12,687 nucleotides of DNA from Actinobacteria bacterium UBA3120 (GCA_002365735.1 DEZY01000028.1:1-12687); one strand, 5' to 3'; shown: positions 1 to 7,548, counted from the first letter of the stretch. Notes: generated from the letters alone by a model not told the origin. A program made the numbers and translations.

Positions 1-21
1 CACAGGTATGTCAGGGGAGCC

Positions 22-69
22 GAAATTATTTAGGGTATCCCATGACTCGAACCCGGTCATGGGATGCCC
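22..69 (-). terminator. Strong hairpin terminator downstream of the 112-585 gene
   Basis: A perfect 10-bp inverted repeat (ATCCCATGAC at 37-46, GTCATGGGAT at 56-65) encloses a 9-nt loop. A T/G wobble pair and three further G-C pairs (33-35 with 67-69) extend the stem to about 14 bp. Read on the minus strand it follows the stop codon at 112-114 by about 40 nt and is followed by an A/T-rich run (TAAATAATTT), as in an intrinsic terminator. No T run follows on the plus strand, so termination is expected mainly on the minus strand. The hairpin next to it at 69-89 is listed separately. Confidence 0.7.
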
Positions 70-89
70 CGACGCCTTCGTGGCGACGG
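69..89. other. Second small hairpin abutting the terminator
   Basis: The segment can fold as CCG-A-CGCC, loop TTCGT, GGCG-A-CGG: seven base pairs with one internal A/A mismatch. It lies between the stop codon of the gene at 112-585 and the larger hairpin at 33-69, so the transcript would carry two stem-loops in tandem. This may strengthen termination or protect the 3' end. It shares base 69 with the larger stem. Function is inferred from position only. Confidence 0.4.
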
Positions 90-111
90 TTCTAGTGTGC
101 GGTCAGTACGG

Positions 112-585
112 CTACTTCCACTCCCAAAGATCCCATGTGGATTGACCGTCCGCGTTGCTCTCATACTCAAAAACAAATGCGCCACCGTTGAGGGCAGAGA
201 GTGAGGGCGCAACAGTCTCGAAGTAAGCGATGCCCCTAAACGTAAAACCGCCGTCAGCCGTAGGCGCTCCGGTCGCGCTATAGGTGCCCGTGGCAACACC
301 ATCTGCCGCCATGAGCACGCCAGAGTTTGGGCACTCTCCGTACCATGAACCATTGGCTCTCATGCTTGAACTGAACGTAGCCATGACGGTTACTTCCGCA
401 CCAGCAATCGTTCCGCTGCCAATGTCGACTGATTCCATCACTAGTAAACCGTTGACCGCTGGGAGCGGTTTCATTGTTGATTGACCTTTTGTGGAACCGA
501 TTTTTTCTCCGAGCATGATGCCCATCCCTTCACTACCACCAATGACGCTCACCAGCGTTGAACAAAATCTTACGTCATAGATCAT
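112..585 (-). CDS. Conserved protein of unknown function, 157 aa
   Basis: A soluble protein without signal peptide or membrane segment; its function is not known. From memory it resembles a small uncharacterised family with conserved blocks like those seen here: an N-terminal GEKIGSTKG stretch (residues about 26-34), a WYGE segment near residue 82, a F.FRGIAYFET block around residues 114-123, then an LNGG....FEYE segment and a C-terminal WEWK. Because the N-terminal block matches that pattern, the ATG at 583-585 is preferred over the internal ATG at 472-474, although the latter has an AAGG about 10 nt upstream. A purine-rich GAGGGG directly precedes the chosen ATG. The gene is transcribed divergently from the molybdopterin oxidoreductase, with 146 bp between them, and ends at a strong terminator. 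No cysteine cluster or catalytic motif is visible. Confidence 0.7.
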   Translation of the reverse strand: MIYDVRFCSTLVSVIGGSEGMGIMLGEKIGSTKGQSTMKPLPAVNGLLVMESVDIGSGTIAGAEVTVMATFSSSMRANGSWYGECPNSGVLMAADGVATGTYSATGAPTADGGFTFRGIAYFETVAPSLSALNGGAFVFEYESNADGQSTWDLWEWK

Positions 586-731
586 CCCCTCGAGTCCTTA
601 ATCAAACTTTCAGATCTCTTGGACACGCGAAATTGCCACTCGGGATAGCGAATGTCCGGATTGTCAAAACCCGGACACCCGAAATCTTGTTTCCGTGGAC
701 GCAAGTTGGTCTTTGGTGGCAGGCTTGCCTC
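586..731. promoter_or_regulatory. Divergent intergenic region with inverted repeat TGTCCGG-N11-CCGGACA
   Basis: This is the gap between two divergent genes and must hold both promoters. The clearest structure is a perfect 7-bp inverted repeat, TGTCCGG at 653-659 and CCGGACA at 671-677, separated by 11 nt. As DNA it has the size of a dimeric repressor site. In the oxidoreductase leader it could instead form a stem-loop about 55 nt before the start codon. A TTGACA lies on the minus strand at 662-667 inside the repeat, but no matching -10 box was found 16-18 bp away, so promoter assignment is uncertain. Confidence 0.4.
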
Positions 732-2966
732 ATGGAAAACCTCTCCGGCCGCACGGCCCTGCGCATTTGTCCCCTCTGTGAAGCGAACTGTGGTCTGGAA
801 CTTCAGATTACGGGGTCGACCGTCACTTCGGTGCGCGGTGACAAAGCCGATGTTTTTAGTCACGGTTTTATCTGCCCCAAAGGTGTGTCCCTGGGTGATG
901 TGGCTGCCGACCCAACCCGCGTGCAGACCCCACTTGTCCGCAATGCAGCCGGAGAATTGGTCCCCGCGACTTGGGAGCACGCATTTGAGGTGGTTCGGGA
1001 ACGGCTGGGAACGGTCATTCGCAACCATGGCGCGGAGTCGGTGGGCATGTTTCTCGGAAACCCTAATGTGCACTCCCTCTCTGGCGCATTTATGTTGCCC
1101 GCACTGATTAAGGCGATCGGAACTTCCCAACGGTATTCGGCCAGCACAGTTGACCAGATGCCTAAGCAGGCGGCTTCGGCCATGATGTATGGCACGGCAT
1201 TATCCGTTGCCTTGGCCGATCTTGATCGCACCGACTACTTCTTGGTGCTGGGCGCAAATCCCCTCGTCTCAAACGGTTCAATGTTGACCGCGGCAGATTT
1301 CCCAGGCCGGTTGCGTTCACTGCGCAAGCGCGGTGGTCGAATGGTGGTCGTCGACCCGATTCGCACCCGCACCGCAGACTTCGCTGACGAACACTTAGAA
1401 ATCCGTCCCGGAAGTGATGCGCTGTGGCTGGCCGGCATTGCCCACGTTCTTGTAGTGGAGGCAAACCCTGACTTCGGTGCGGCAACGGACTGGATTGATC
1501 CAAATGCTGTTGCGTCTTTGGTTTCCGCCCTGGCAGCTTTTACGCCTGAGGCAGTTGCCGAGGTCACTGGCATTGATGCCGGGGTCACCCGCCGCATTGC
1601 AGCTGAACTTATGGCGGCGCCCAGTGCGGCGGTGTATGGCCGCATGGGTACAACAACGTCAGGGCTCAGCCTGGACGGGGTCATGTTGCCCATGGGAACA
1701 GTTGCTTCGTGGCTCATAGATGTAATCAATATTGCGATCGGTTCCTTGGATAAGCCCGGTGGTGTGATGTTCGCCCTACCTGCAGCCGGCGGGCCGTCCA
1801 CTGAAGGAACCCCCGGGGTTGGGCACGGTGTCAGCATTCCGGGGCGACGGCGCACCCGCGTACGTGGTTTGCCCAGCGTGCTGGGTGAGTACCCGACCGC
1901 GGCTTTAGCCGAGGAAATTGACACCCCCGATCCGATCAGTGGCGACCACATCCGCGCGATGTGTGTCGTTGGCGGGAACCCACTGATTTCCACCCCGAAC
2001 AGCGGGCGCTTACGCACAGCATTCGAGTCCCTTGACTTCCTGCTTTCGGTTGATCCATATCTCACCGAAACCAACGCAATGGCAGATGTGATCCTGCCAG
2101 TTTCTTCACCGTTGACCCGACCGCATTTTGACGTAGTGTTCAACAACCTTGCGATTCGCAATCAGGCGCGCTACTCCCCCGCAGTCTTCCCTGTCCCCAC
2201 AGGCGAGATGGATGAAGCAGATGTGCTGCTAACCCTCGCTGGGATCGCAATTGAGATCAACACCGGTAAAAAAATCACTGCCCAAAACATGGATGACGTG
2301 TTGGCCGCAGCCGTCGCCCAACAGGCCGTTAAAGATCCGTCCTCTGGCCTACACGGATCAACCGTTGCCCAGGTATTGGAGTCGGTTGCACCGCGCCTCG
2401 GGGTGGATCGAATCCTTGACATTCGCCTTCGCAGCGGACCCTACGGTCTGACCCTGCAAGATGTCATCGACGCACCACACGGCATTGATCTGGGAGCACT
2501 AACTCCGCGCTTGCCCGAAGTTCTACGAACCCCCAGCGGGCAAATTGAACTTGCACCGCAAATACTTGTTTCTGCATTGGGCGCAGCAACTGCCGCCCTG
2601 AGCAGCGTGCCGAATACAACCCCCACCGGGCAATACCTCCTGATTGGCAGACGTCAATTGCGCAGCAATAACTCGTGGATGAAAGACATTGACAACCTGC
2701 AGGGCGGATCCAATCTGCCGACCGCCCAAATGCACCCACTTGATGTCGCCGTCCTAGGTCGCAATAGCGGCGACATGATCTCGGTGAGTAGCTCCGCCGG
2801 TGAACTATCAATCGAGCTTGCGGTCAGCGACACCGTGTCTCGCGGGTGTATCTGCATTCCCCACGGATGGTCCGATTTCAATGTAAACGTTTTGATCAGC
2901 GTTGATCACGTAGACCCACTGGGTGGAACAGCAGTTCTTAGCGGACTACCTGTAATGGTTTCGTGA
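732..2966 (+). CDS. Molybdopterin oxidoreductase (DMSO reductase/formate dehydrogenase superfamily), 744 aa
   Basis: Probably a cytoplasmic bis-MGD molybdenum or tungsten enzyme catalysing a two-electron oxidation or reduction of unknown substrate. There is no Tat signal. A 4Fe-4S motif sits at the N-terminus (Cys13, Cys16, Cys20, Cys48, followed by Lys50 in CPKG). The molybdopterin domain follows, with LGANP, VVVDP.RTRTADFAD and GSDALWLAG blocks. A GGNPL block and an ADVILP block lie mid-protein. The MGD-binding C-terminal domain starts near residue 634 (LIGRRQLRSNNSWM). No Cys or Sec lies between residues 49 and 160, where formate dehydrogenases carry the metal ligand; the local sequence is SASTVDQMP (136-144). 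The ATG at 732 is chosen because homology begins there; the open frame extends upstream to 558 without family-like sequence and overlaps the opposite gene. The SD is weak. No electron-transfer subunit or chaperone gene adjoins it. Naming it formate dehydrogenase would be unsafe. Confidence 0.85.
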   Translation: MENLSGRTALRICPLCEANCGLELQITGSTVTSVRGDKADVFSHGFICPKGVSLGDVAADPTRVQTPLVRNAAGELVPATWEHAFEVVRERLGTVIRNHGAESVGMFLGNPNVHSLSGAFMLPALIKAIGTSQRYSASTVDQMPKQAASAMMYGTALSVALADLDRTDYFLVLGANPLVSNGSMLTAADFPGRLRSLRKRGGRMVVVDPIRTRTADFADEHLEIRPGSDALWLAGIAHVLVVEANPDFGAATDWIDPNAVASLVSALAAFTPEAVAEVTGIDAGVTRRIAAELMAAPSAAVYGRMGTTTSGLSLDGVMLPMGTVASWLIDVINIAIGSLDKPGGVMFALPAAGGPSTEGTPGVGHGVSIPGRRRTRVRGLPSVLGEYPTAALAEEIDTPDPISGDHIRAMCVVGGNPLISTPNSGRLRTAFESLDFLLSVDPYLTETNAMADVILPVSSPLTRPHFDVVFNNLAIRNQARYSPAVFPVPTGEMDEADVLLTLAGIAIEINTGKKITAQNMDDVLAAAVAQQAVKDPSSGLHGSTVAQVLESVAPRLGVDRILDIRLRSGPYGLTLQDVIDAPHGIDLGALTPRLPEVLRTPSGQIELAPQILVSALGAATAALSSVPNTTPTGQYLLIGRRQLRSNNSWMKDIDNLQGGSNLPTAQMHPLDVAVLGRNSGDMISVSSSAGELSIELAVSDTVSRGCICIPHGWSDFNVNVLISVDHVDPLGGTAVLSGLPVMVS

Positions 2967-4149
2967 TTTGCGGGCCCGTCGACGACTTCTCTAACCATTC
3001 AACCCACGGGGCGTTCCAAATAGTTACTCCGTTGCCGTCATCGGTTTGGGTGCGGGATGTGTTCTTCACAATGACCACGTCGCCGATTTCATTTTGATTC
3101 CACCACCACTCCCCATCCGTGGGACTCATGCCCACGCAACCGTGAGAGACGTTGGCGTTGCCCTGGCTTCCCACGCTCCACGGGGCCGCATGAACGAACT
3201 CTCCCGAATAGGTCATGCGCATGGCGTACTCGGCATTAACCCGGTAATACTCCGAGCTATCCACCGAAGTCCCACCCGTTGCCGCATCCATAATTCGTGA
3301 ACGCTCTTTAGTGATCAGAACTTTTGTTCCGGAGCGGGTTTCAAAACCCGCCTTACCCGCCGTCACCGGAATAGTTTTGACTAACTCGCCGCCCCGGAAC
3401 ACGTCCATGGTGTACGTGTCCGCATCAACCACACTTACCATGGAAGGTCGGAAAGAAAACGTGGACTTTGTACTCGTTTTTCCAAATACCCCGGGCTTAG
3501 CCTGCACCCCGGTGAGGTTGAGATCCACTTCAACGCTCATGTCTCCGGGCCAGAGTTCCTTGGGTCGAAATTCAACTGTGCGGTTATCCCGCCACGCCCA
3601 CGCCCCCAACACGGAACGGCTGGTGCGCACGGTGAGCGCCGCCTCAACCTCAGCCCTGTTTTCCACATTTTTATTGAAAGTGACCACAATCGGTTCGCCC
3701 ACCCCGACCACCTCACCCTCACTGGGGGACACGTGGGCCGTGAAGAATTTCTCGGGTTCAAGGGTGGAAAAACTTGAGTCGAGGGAGGTGACCCGTCCCC
3801 GCGCGTCTGCTGCTTCGGCCGTGATCACGTATTTAGCGGAGTATTCCAATGGCGCACCAGTTGCACTCCATTGAGATCCGTCATCTGAAAGGATCCCAGG
3901 CACCACGCCTTTGGGGCCCAACACAGACACCTGGGTTAAGCGACCCAGTTCGGCCTCAACGACAACCTGGATCACCGGGTCAATATTTGTCCCCGATAAC
4001 GGCAAGGCGGCAATACTGACAGTTGGGTTGGGATCAGTTGTGGCGGTACTTACTGTCAACGTGGGGGTGCAGCCGGACAGCAGCAGCACACCGGCTATTC
4101 CCGACACAGCAATACCCATCCGTGCTCGGTTCCTGCTGGGGAAAAACAT
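2938..4149 (-). CDS. L,D-transpeptidase lipoprotein with Ig-like domains (LdtMt2 type), 403 aa
   Basis: Exported, lipid-anchored peptidoglycan cross-linking enzyme that would form 3-3 links between meso-diaminopimelate residues of stem peptides. The N-terminus has a basic stretch, a hydrophobic core and lipobox LLSGC with Cys27 as the lipidated residue. Two immunoglobulin-like domains follow (about 43-132 and 134-236), then a YkuD catalytic domain (about 238-362). His320 and the SHGCVGM motif with nucleophile Cys338 are intact, and the HAAPWSVG..GN.NVSHGC arrangement matches mycobacterial LdtMt2. A Trp-rich tail of about 40 residues (366-403) ends the protein. The ATG at 4147-4149 has a strong SD, GGGAGGAGGA at 4153-4162. 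The 3' end overlaps the convergent oxidoreductase by 29 bp. The gene lies downstream of ctaF on the same strand but has its own promoter candidate and a 172-bp gap. Confidence 0.93.
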   Translation of the reverse strand: MFFPSRNRARMGIAVSGIAGVLLLSGCTPTLTVSTATTDPNPTVSIAALPLSGTNIDPVIQVVVEAELGRLTQVSVLGPKGVVPGILSDDGSQWSATGAPLEYSAKYVITAEAADARGRVTSLDSSFSTLEPEKFFTAHVSPSEGEVVGVGEPIVVTFNKNVENRAEVEAALTVRTSRSVLGAWAWRDNRTVEFRPKELWPGDMSVEVDLNLTGVQAKPGVFGKTSTKSTFSFRPSMVSVVDADTYTMDVFRGGELVKTIPVTAGKAGFETRSGTKVLITKERSRIMDAATGGTSVDSSEYYRVNAEYAMRMTYSGEFVHAAPWSVGSQGNANVSHGCVGMSPTDGEWWWNQNEIGDVVIVKNTSRTQTDDGNGVTIWNAPWVEWLEKSSTGPQITKPLQVVR

Positions 4150-4168
4150 GGATCCTCCTCCCGCCCTA

Positions 4169-4196
4169 AATATGCGCCGTCAGTAAGTACTGTCAG
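4169..4196 (-). promoter_or_regulatory. Candidate promoter of the L,D-transpeptidase gene
   Basis: On the minus strand CTGACA (4191-4196, close to the TTGACA consensus) is followed after 16 bp by CATATT (4169-4174), a plausible -10 box. Transcription would start about 10-15 nt before the SD. The -35 box lies across the junction of two copies of a duplicated palindrome (4180-4205), so binding of a regulator there would compete with RNA polymerase. Assignment is by inspection only. Confidence 0.45.
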
Positions 4197-4205
4197 TAAG
4201 TACTG
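4180..4205. repeat. Tandem duplication of a 13-bp palindromic unit, operator candidate
   Basis: TCAGTAAGTACTG occurs twice without a gap (4180-4192 and 4193-4205). Each unit contains the inverted repeat CAGTA-AG-TACTG, so the pair gives two equally oriented palindromic half-turn sites 13 bp apart. They sit 31-56 bp upstream of the L,D-transpeptidase start and overlap its probable -35 box. The arrangement suggests cooperative binding of a dimeric regulator, but the regulator is not known. Confidence 0.55.
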
Positions 4206-4302
4206 CCAGATTGTGTCGCTGAATGTCTTCTCAGTCTGCACACCTGCTCTACAAATACGCCCGCGTCCAGACACTACGAGGGTACGACGAGTGTGGTGCG
4301 AA

Positions 4303-4322
4303 ATCGGTTCCGAAACACCGAT
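4303..4322 (-). terminator. Possible weak terminator after ctaF
   Basis: The inverted repeat ATCGGT (4303-4308) / ACCGAT (4317-4322) has an 8-nt loop and begins at the ctaF stop codon. On the minus strand the stem is followed by only a short T run (TTTCG). An alternative inner palindrome TCGGTTCCGA (4304-4313) competes with it. It could end or attenuate the cytochrome oxidase message before the L,D-transpeptidase gene. The rest of 4206-4302 shows no gene and no clear signal. Confidence 0.35.
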
Positions 4323-4717
4323 CAGTGGGCAAATTCCCCACGGTAGTACTCAAAGAGCCAACCAATCACGGCAAACATGAGCGCCGCCACGCCTAACACG
4401 ATCAGCCACACAGCGAAAATCAGACCAAATACAAGGGTGAGCACCGATACCCCGACTGCCAATGGCCACCACGAATGCGGGCTGTAGAAACCGTATTCGG
4501 GGTCTGCTTCGTCCACCTGCGCATCAAGGCGATCCTCGGGGCGGGGGTAAACCCGCTTTGAGGTGTAAAGCGCATAAAAAGAGATCAAGAAAGCGAGCGC
4601 ACCGGTCAACGCAAGTGCGGTGGTTCCCACTTCATCCCGGCTGAAGTACCAGTAGATACCGGCGAGAAAGGCGTAGAAAATAAAACCCATCCCAAACAGT
4701 GCACCCTCTACCTTCAC
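4322..4717 (-). CDS. ctaF: Cytochrome c oxidase subunit IV, actinobacterial type, 131 aa
   Basis: Small membrane subunit of the aa3 cytochrome c oxidase found in Actinobacteria, where the oxidase forms a supercomplex with the bc1 complex (QcrCAB). It has four predicted transmembrane helices, about residues 5-24, 32-52, 84-103 and 104-122, with a charged loop (54-75) between helices 2 and 3. The length fits the family. The start is GTG at 4715-4717, overlapping the ctaD stop as GTGA, with the SD GGAGGTGA about 8 nt upstream inside ctaD; this indicates translational coupling. It is the last gene of the ctaC-ctaD-ctaF set, and a possible weak terminator begins at its stop codon. It has no catalytic residues of its own. 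Confidence 0.93.
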   Translation of the reverse strand: MKVEGALFGMGFIFYAFLAGIYWYFSRDEVGTTALALTGALAFLISFYALYTSKRVYPRPEDRLDAQVDEADPEYGFYSPHSWWPLAVGVSVLTLVFGLIFAVWLIVLGVAALMFAVIGWLFEYYRGEFAH

Positions 4718-6441
4718 TTGGACTCACCTCCAGAAACCGGAACTGCTGGACTCCTGTGCGCCCCTGGAGCAGCCAGCTCAGGGTGGTGTAAATCAAATGC
4801 CGGACGCTCCGAACGGATCCGAGGTAGCGAAGTGAAGTTGTGGCGTGGTGGTGGGCATGAGGTCGCCCACTCAAGGGAGCCGCTCCAACCCCAAGGGTCA
4901 TCGACGGTGACTTTTGGCGCCGTCTTCGCTGTTTTGAATACGTTCCAAATGAAGAACAGGGTTGAGACGCCAAGAATCGCCGCACCCGTTGTCGAGACCA
5001 CGTTGAGCGTCTGGAAGTCGTCAACGGGCAGGTAGTCGCCGTAGCGGCGGGGCATGCCTTGGACACCGAGCCAATGCTGGACCAAGAACGTCACCTGGAA
5101 ACCAATGAACAGCAACCAGAAGTGGATCTTGCCCAGTTTCTCGTCCAGCATCTTGCCGGTCATTTTCGGCCACCAGAAGTAGAACCCAGCAAACATCATG
5201 AACACGACCGTGCCAAAAACGGTGTAGTGGAAATGCGCAACCACGAAATATGAGTCAGAAACGGCAAAGTCCAGTGGTGGGGCTGAAAGGATAACTCCGG
5301 TGAGACCACCAAAAAGGAACGTGAACAAAAAGCCCATGGTCCACAGCATCGGGGTGTCAAATGAGATAGATCCCCGCCACATGGTTCCGATCCAGTTGAA
5401 AAACTTCACACCTGTGGGAACAGCAATCAACATGGTGGTCAAGGCAAAGAACGGTAAATACACCGAGCCGGTGACGTACATGTGGTGGGCCCACACCGCA
5501 ACCGAAAGGGCACCGATAGACATAGTGGCAAAAATCAAACCCTTGTAACCGAAGACTGGTTTGCGCGAAAAAGTCGGGATAATCTCGCTGGCGATGCCAA
5601 AGAACGGCAAAGCGATGATGTACACCTCGGGGTGTCCGAAGAACCAGAACAAGTGCTGCCACAGGATCGCACCACCATTTTCGGATGCGAAGACGACTGC
5701 GCCGTATTGTCGATCAATGAATGCGACGGAAAGAGCTGCTGCTAGCACCGGAAATGCGATGAGTACCAACAAGCTGGTGATCATGATTGTCCAGGTGAAA
5801 ATTGGCATGCGGAACATGGTCATACCGGGTGCACGCATAGTGAAAATAGTGGTGATGAAGTTGACCGCTCCCAGGATCGTGCCCAGACCACCTACGGCCA
5901 GACCCAGCAGCCATAAATCTGCACCCACCTCGGGTGAATTGACGGCGTTACTCAACGGGGCATAGGCAAACCAACCAAATGATGCCGCGCCACCGGGGGT
6001 GAAAAAGCCCGCGGCAACAATCAATCCACCAAAGAGGAAGAGCCAGTAACCCAGCATGTTTAACCGCGGGAAGGCAACGTCGGGTGCACCGATCTGCAGG
6101 GGCATGACTACATTGCCGAATCCAACGAAAAGCGGTGTTGCAAACAAGAACAGCATGATCGTGCCGTGAATGGTGAACAACTGGTTGTATTGCTCAAGGG
6201 AAACAACCTGCATTCCCGGAATGGCGAGTTCTGCACGCATTGCAAGAGCCATTAGGCCAGCGATGAGGAACCACACCATGGAAGTGACCAGGTACATGTA
6301 ACCGATCACCTTGTGGTCGGTTGAGGTGATCCAATTGACGACCGCCTTGCCAAGGCTCTGCTTCCGCGCGCTACTCACCGAGCTGGGACCAAAGTCACCG
6401 GGGCCAGTAGTAGTTGTCGGGCGGTCATTCAGGATTGTCAT
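4714..6441 (-). CDS. ctaD: Cytochrome c oxidase subunit I (aa3 type), 575 aa
   Basis: Catalytic subunit of the terminal oxidase: reduces O2 to water at the haem a3-CuB site and pumps protons across the cytoplasmic membrane. Twelve helices are expected from the family. The visible ligands are His92 (IHGTIM) and His405 for haem a, His403 for haem a3, and His270, His319 and His320 for CuB. Tyr274 in GHPEVY is the residue cross-linked to His270, and Glu272 marks an A1-type enzyme. D-channel residues Asp121, Asn110 and Asn128 are present in the block running from FGN to FPRLN. A hydrophilic tail of about 60 residues is common in actinobacterial CtaD. The ATG at 6439-6441 overlaps the ctaC stop as ATGA, with GGAG a few nt upstream. 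CtaE (subunit III) is not in the window. Confidence 0.98.
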   Translation of the reverse strand: MTILNDRPTTTTGPGDFGPSSVSSARKQSLGKAVVNWITSTDHKVIGYMYLVTSMVWFLIAGLMALAMRAELAIPGMQVVSLEQYNQLFTIHGTIMLFLFATPLFVGFGNVVMPLQIGAPDVAFPRLNMLGYWLFLFGGLIVAAGFFTPGGAASFGWFAYAPLSNAVNSPEVGADLWLLGLAVGGLGTILGAVNFITTIFTMRAPGMTMFRMPIFTWTIMITSLLVLIAFPVLAAALSVAFIDRQYGAVVFASENGGAILWQHLFWFFGHPEVYIIALPFFGIASEIIPTFSRKPVFGYKGLIFATMSIGALSVAVWAHHMYVTGSVYLPFFALTTMLIAVPTGVKFFNWIGTMWRGSISFDTPMLWTMGFLFTFLFGGLTGVILSAPPLDFAVSDSYFVVAHFHYTVFGTVVFMMFAGFYFWWPKMTGKMLDEKLGKIHFWLLFIGFQVTFLVQHWLGVQGMPRRYGDYLPVDDFQTLNVVSTTGAAILGVSTLFFIWNVFKTAKTAPKVTVDDPWGWSGSLEWATSCPPPRHNFTSLPRIRSERPAFDLHHPELAAPGAHRSPAVPVSGGESK

Positions 6442-7361
6442 AGTCTCCGCTCCCCTGGTCGCTGTCCATCATTGTTCGACTGGCCTGTATTCATTGAACC
6501 CGTTTGCCCGGCAGCCCGCAACCCGGCCACGTACTCGTTGAATTCGGCTCGCTCAACTACTTTGACGTTGAAAAGCATTTGTGAGTGGTAGGTCCCACAA
6601 AGTTCCGCGCACTTACCCACAAAAGTGCCGATTTTGTCCGGAGTAAGTTCAAAAACATTTGTCTTACCCGGGATGACATCCATTTTGAATAGGAACTGCG
6701 GCACCCAGAAGGAGTGGATCACGTCCGGCGAAGTGAGTTCAAAGCGAACTTTTTCGTCAACCGGTAGCACCAAAGTGGAAATCTGCGCATCAGCGATTGC
6801 GGGGTCTTGGGAGATCATCTGTGAATCTGAGGGCAAACCAATTGTGTACACATCTTCATCGAGGTAGTTAAACGCCCACGCCCAACGGAAGCCCACCACG
6901 TTTACAGTTTGGCTTTGATCGTTTTCTAGGGTCAAGATTTCAGTTTGATCACGCGCCGTGAACCAGAACAGTCCCAGCACCATCACCAGTGGCACAAGAG
7001 TGTAAAGAATCTCGAGGGGAATGTTGTATTTGGTTTGTTCGGGTACCTCGTTGATCCGGCGGCGGCGGTAAGCGAATATTGCCCACAACATCAAGCCAGC
7101 CGTGAATGCGCCAACCGCCCAGGCAGCGATCCAGGACCCATTCCACAAATTTTGAATAATTGGCGCTTCAGCAGTTGCCGGTTCGGGCATGTCAAAGAAA
7201 AAAGCCTCATTGGCCGTGCAACCCGAAAGAAGTAAAATCCCGGCGACCGCGACACCGGCAAGTCCCAGCCGTGTACTCATTCGGTTGCCACTCGAGCTAC
7301 GAGTCGTTCCCACAAATGCACCCTTCGCAGATATTTCACAGACACCCATGAAATTCACCAT
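6438..7361 (-). CDS. ctaC: Cytochrome c oxidase subunit II (CuA), lipoprotein, 307 aa
   Basis: Accepts electrons from the cytochrome c domain of the bc1 complex at its binuclear CuA centre and passes them to subunit I. The N-terminus has lipobox LLSGC (Cys48). Two transmembrane helices follow, about 74-98 and 116-136, then the extracytoplasmic cupredoxin domain. The CuA ligands are complete: His216 (DVIHSFW), Cys251, Glu253, Cys255, His259 and Met262 in [12 protein letters not shown]. The aromatic GFRWAWAF patch (157-164) is the usual electron-entry region. The first ATG (7359-7361) has AGGT about 9 nt upstream and gives a long basic n-region, as in other actinobacterial CtaC proteins. The ATG at 7278-7280 would give a minimal 21-residue signal but has no SD. 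First gene of the operon, divergent from the desulfurase-like gene. Confidence 0.97.
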   Translation of the reverse strand: MVNFMGVCEISAKGAFVGTTRSSSGNRMSTRLGLAGVAVAGILLLSGCTANEAFFFDMPEPATAEAPIIQNLWNGSWIAAWAVGAFTAGLMLWAIFAYRRRRINEVPEQTKYNIPLEILYTLVPLVMVLGLFWFTARDQTEILTLENDQSQTVNVVGFRWAWAFNYLDEDVYTIGLPSDSQMISQDPAIADAQISTLVLPVDEKVRFELTSPDVIHSFWVPQFLFKMDVIPGKTNVFELTPDKIGTFVGKCAELCGTYHSQMLFNVKVVERAEFNEYVAGLRAAGQTGSMNTGQSNNDGQRPGERRL

Positions 7362-7395
7362 TACCGACGACCTGTTTACCTAAATCCGCTGTAGA

Positions 7396-7401
7396 ACGAT
7401 A
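7396..7401 (-). promoter_or_regulatory. Candidate -10 box for ctaC
   Basis: TATCGT on the minus strand fits the TAnnnT pattern and would start transcription about 28 nt before the ctaC ATG. The matching -35 region (around 7419-7424) is GC-rich, poor in consensus, and coincides with the left edge of the palindrome at 7422-7444, which hints at activator or repressor control. Weak evidence, by inspection. Confidence 0.3.
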
Positions 7402-7421
7402 GGGGGGAGCGCGTGCACCCA

Positions 7422-7444
7422 CCCCGGTAAGTCCTTACACGGGG
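7422..7444. promoter_or_regulatory. 23-bp imperfect palindrome between ctaC and the desulfurase-like gene
   Basis: Left arm CCCCGGTAAG (7422-7431), spacer TC, right arm CTTAC-A-CGGGG (7434-7444): ten matching pairs broken by one extra A. With a 2-nt centre it suits a dimeric DNA-binding protein better than an RNA hairpin. It lies 61 bp upstream of the ctaC start and 105 bp upstream of the start of the opposite gene, so one factor could control both. It abuts the probable -35 region of ctaC. Confidence 0.5.
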
Positions 7445-7536
7445 CAGACTAGCGCACCTACCCTTGCTTTTCTCCTCAGGATCGGCCTCAAACAGAGTTG
7501 TTCCGGTCACATTTGGCGCCCCCGTTCACTGTTGAC

Positions 7537-7548
7537 TAATCTGGGCGG
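7537..7548 (+). promoter_or_regulatory. Leaderless -10 box for the desulfurase-like gene
   Basis: TAATCT (7537-7542) fits TAnnnT and is followed by six bases and then the ATG at 7549. Transcription would therefore begin at or next to the start codon. There is no SD in the remaining bases, so initiation on a leaderless mRNA is the simplest reading. No convincing -35 box is seen. Confidence 0.5.

Noticed and set aside
33..69. Possible tRNA 3' half on the minus strand (GGTTCGAGTC resembles a T-loop)
   Set aside because: The bases flanking TTCGAGT do not pair as a T-stem (CCGGG against CATGG), no anticodon or D-arm is seen, and the segment is fully explained by a terminator hairpin.
558..731. 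N-terminal extension of the molybdopterin oxidoreductase frame
   Set aside because: The extra 58 residues have no family-like sequence, would overlap the opposite gene, and the 4Fe-4S motif starts 12 residues after the ATG at 732, as usual.
1235..2161. 308-residue open frame on the minus strand inside the oxidoreductase gene
   Set aside because: Low-complexity composition typical of an antisense shadow of a GC-rich gene; no recognisable motif; the plus-strand gene is certain.
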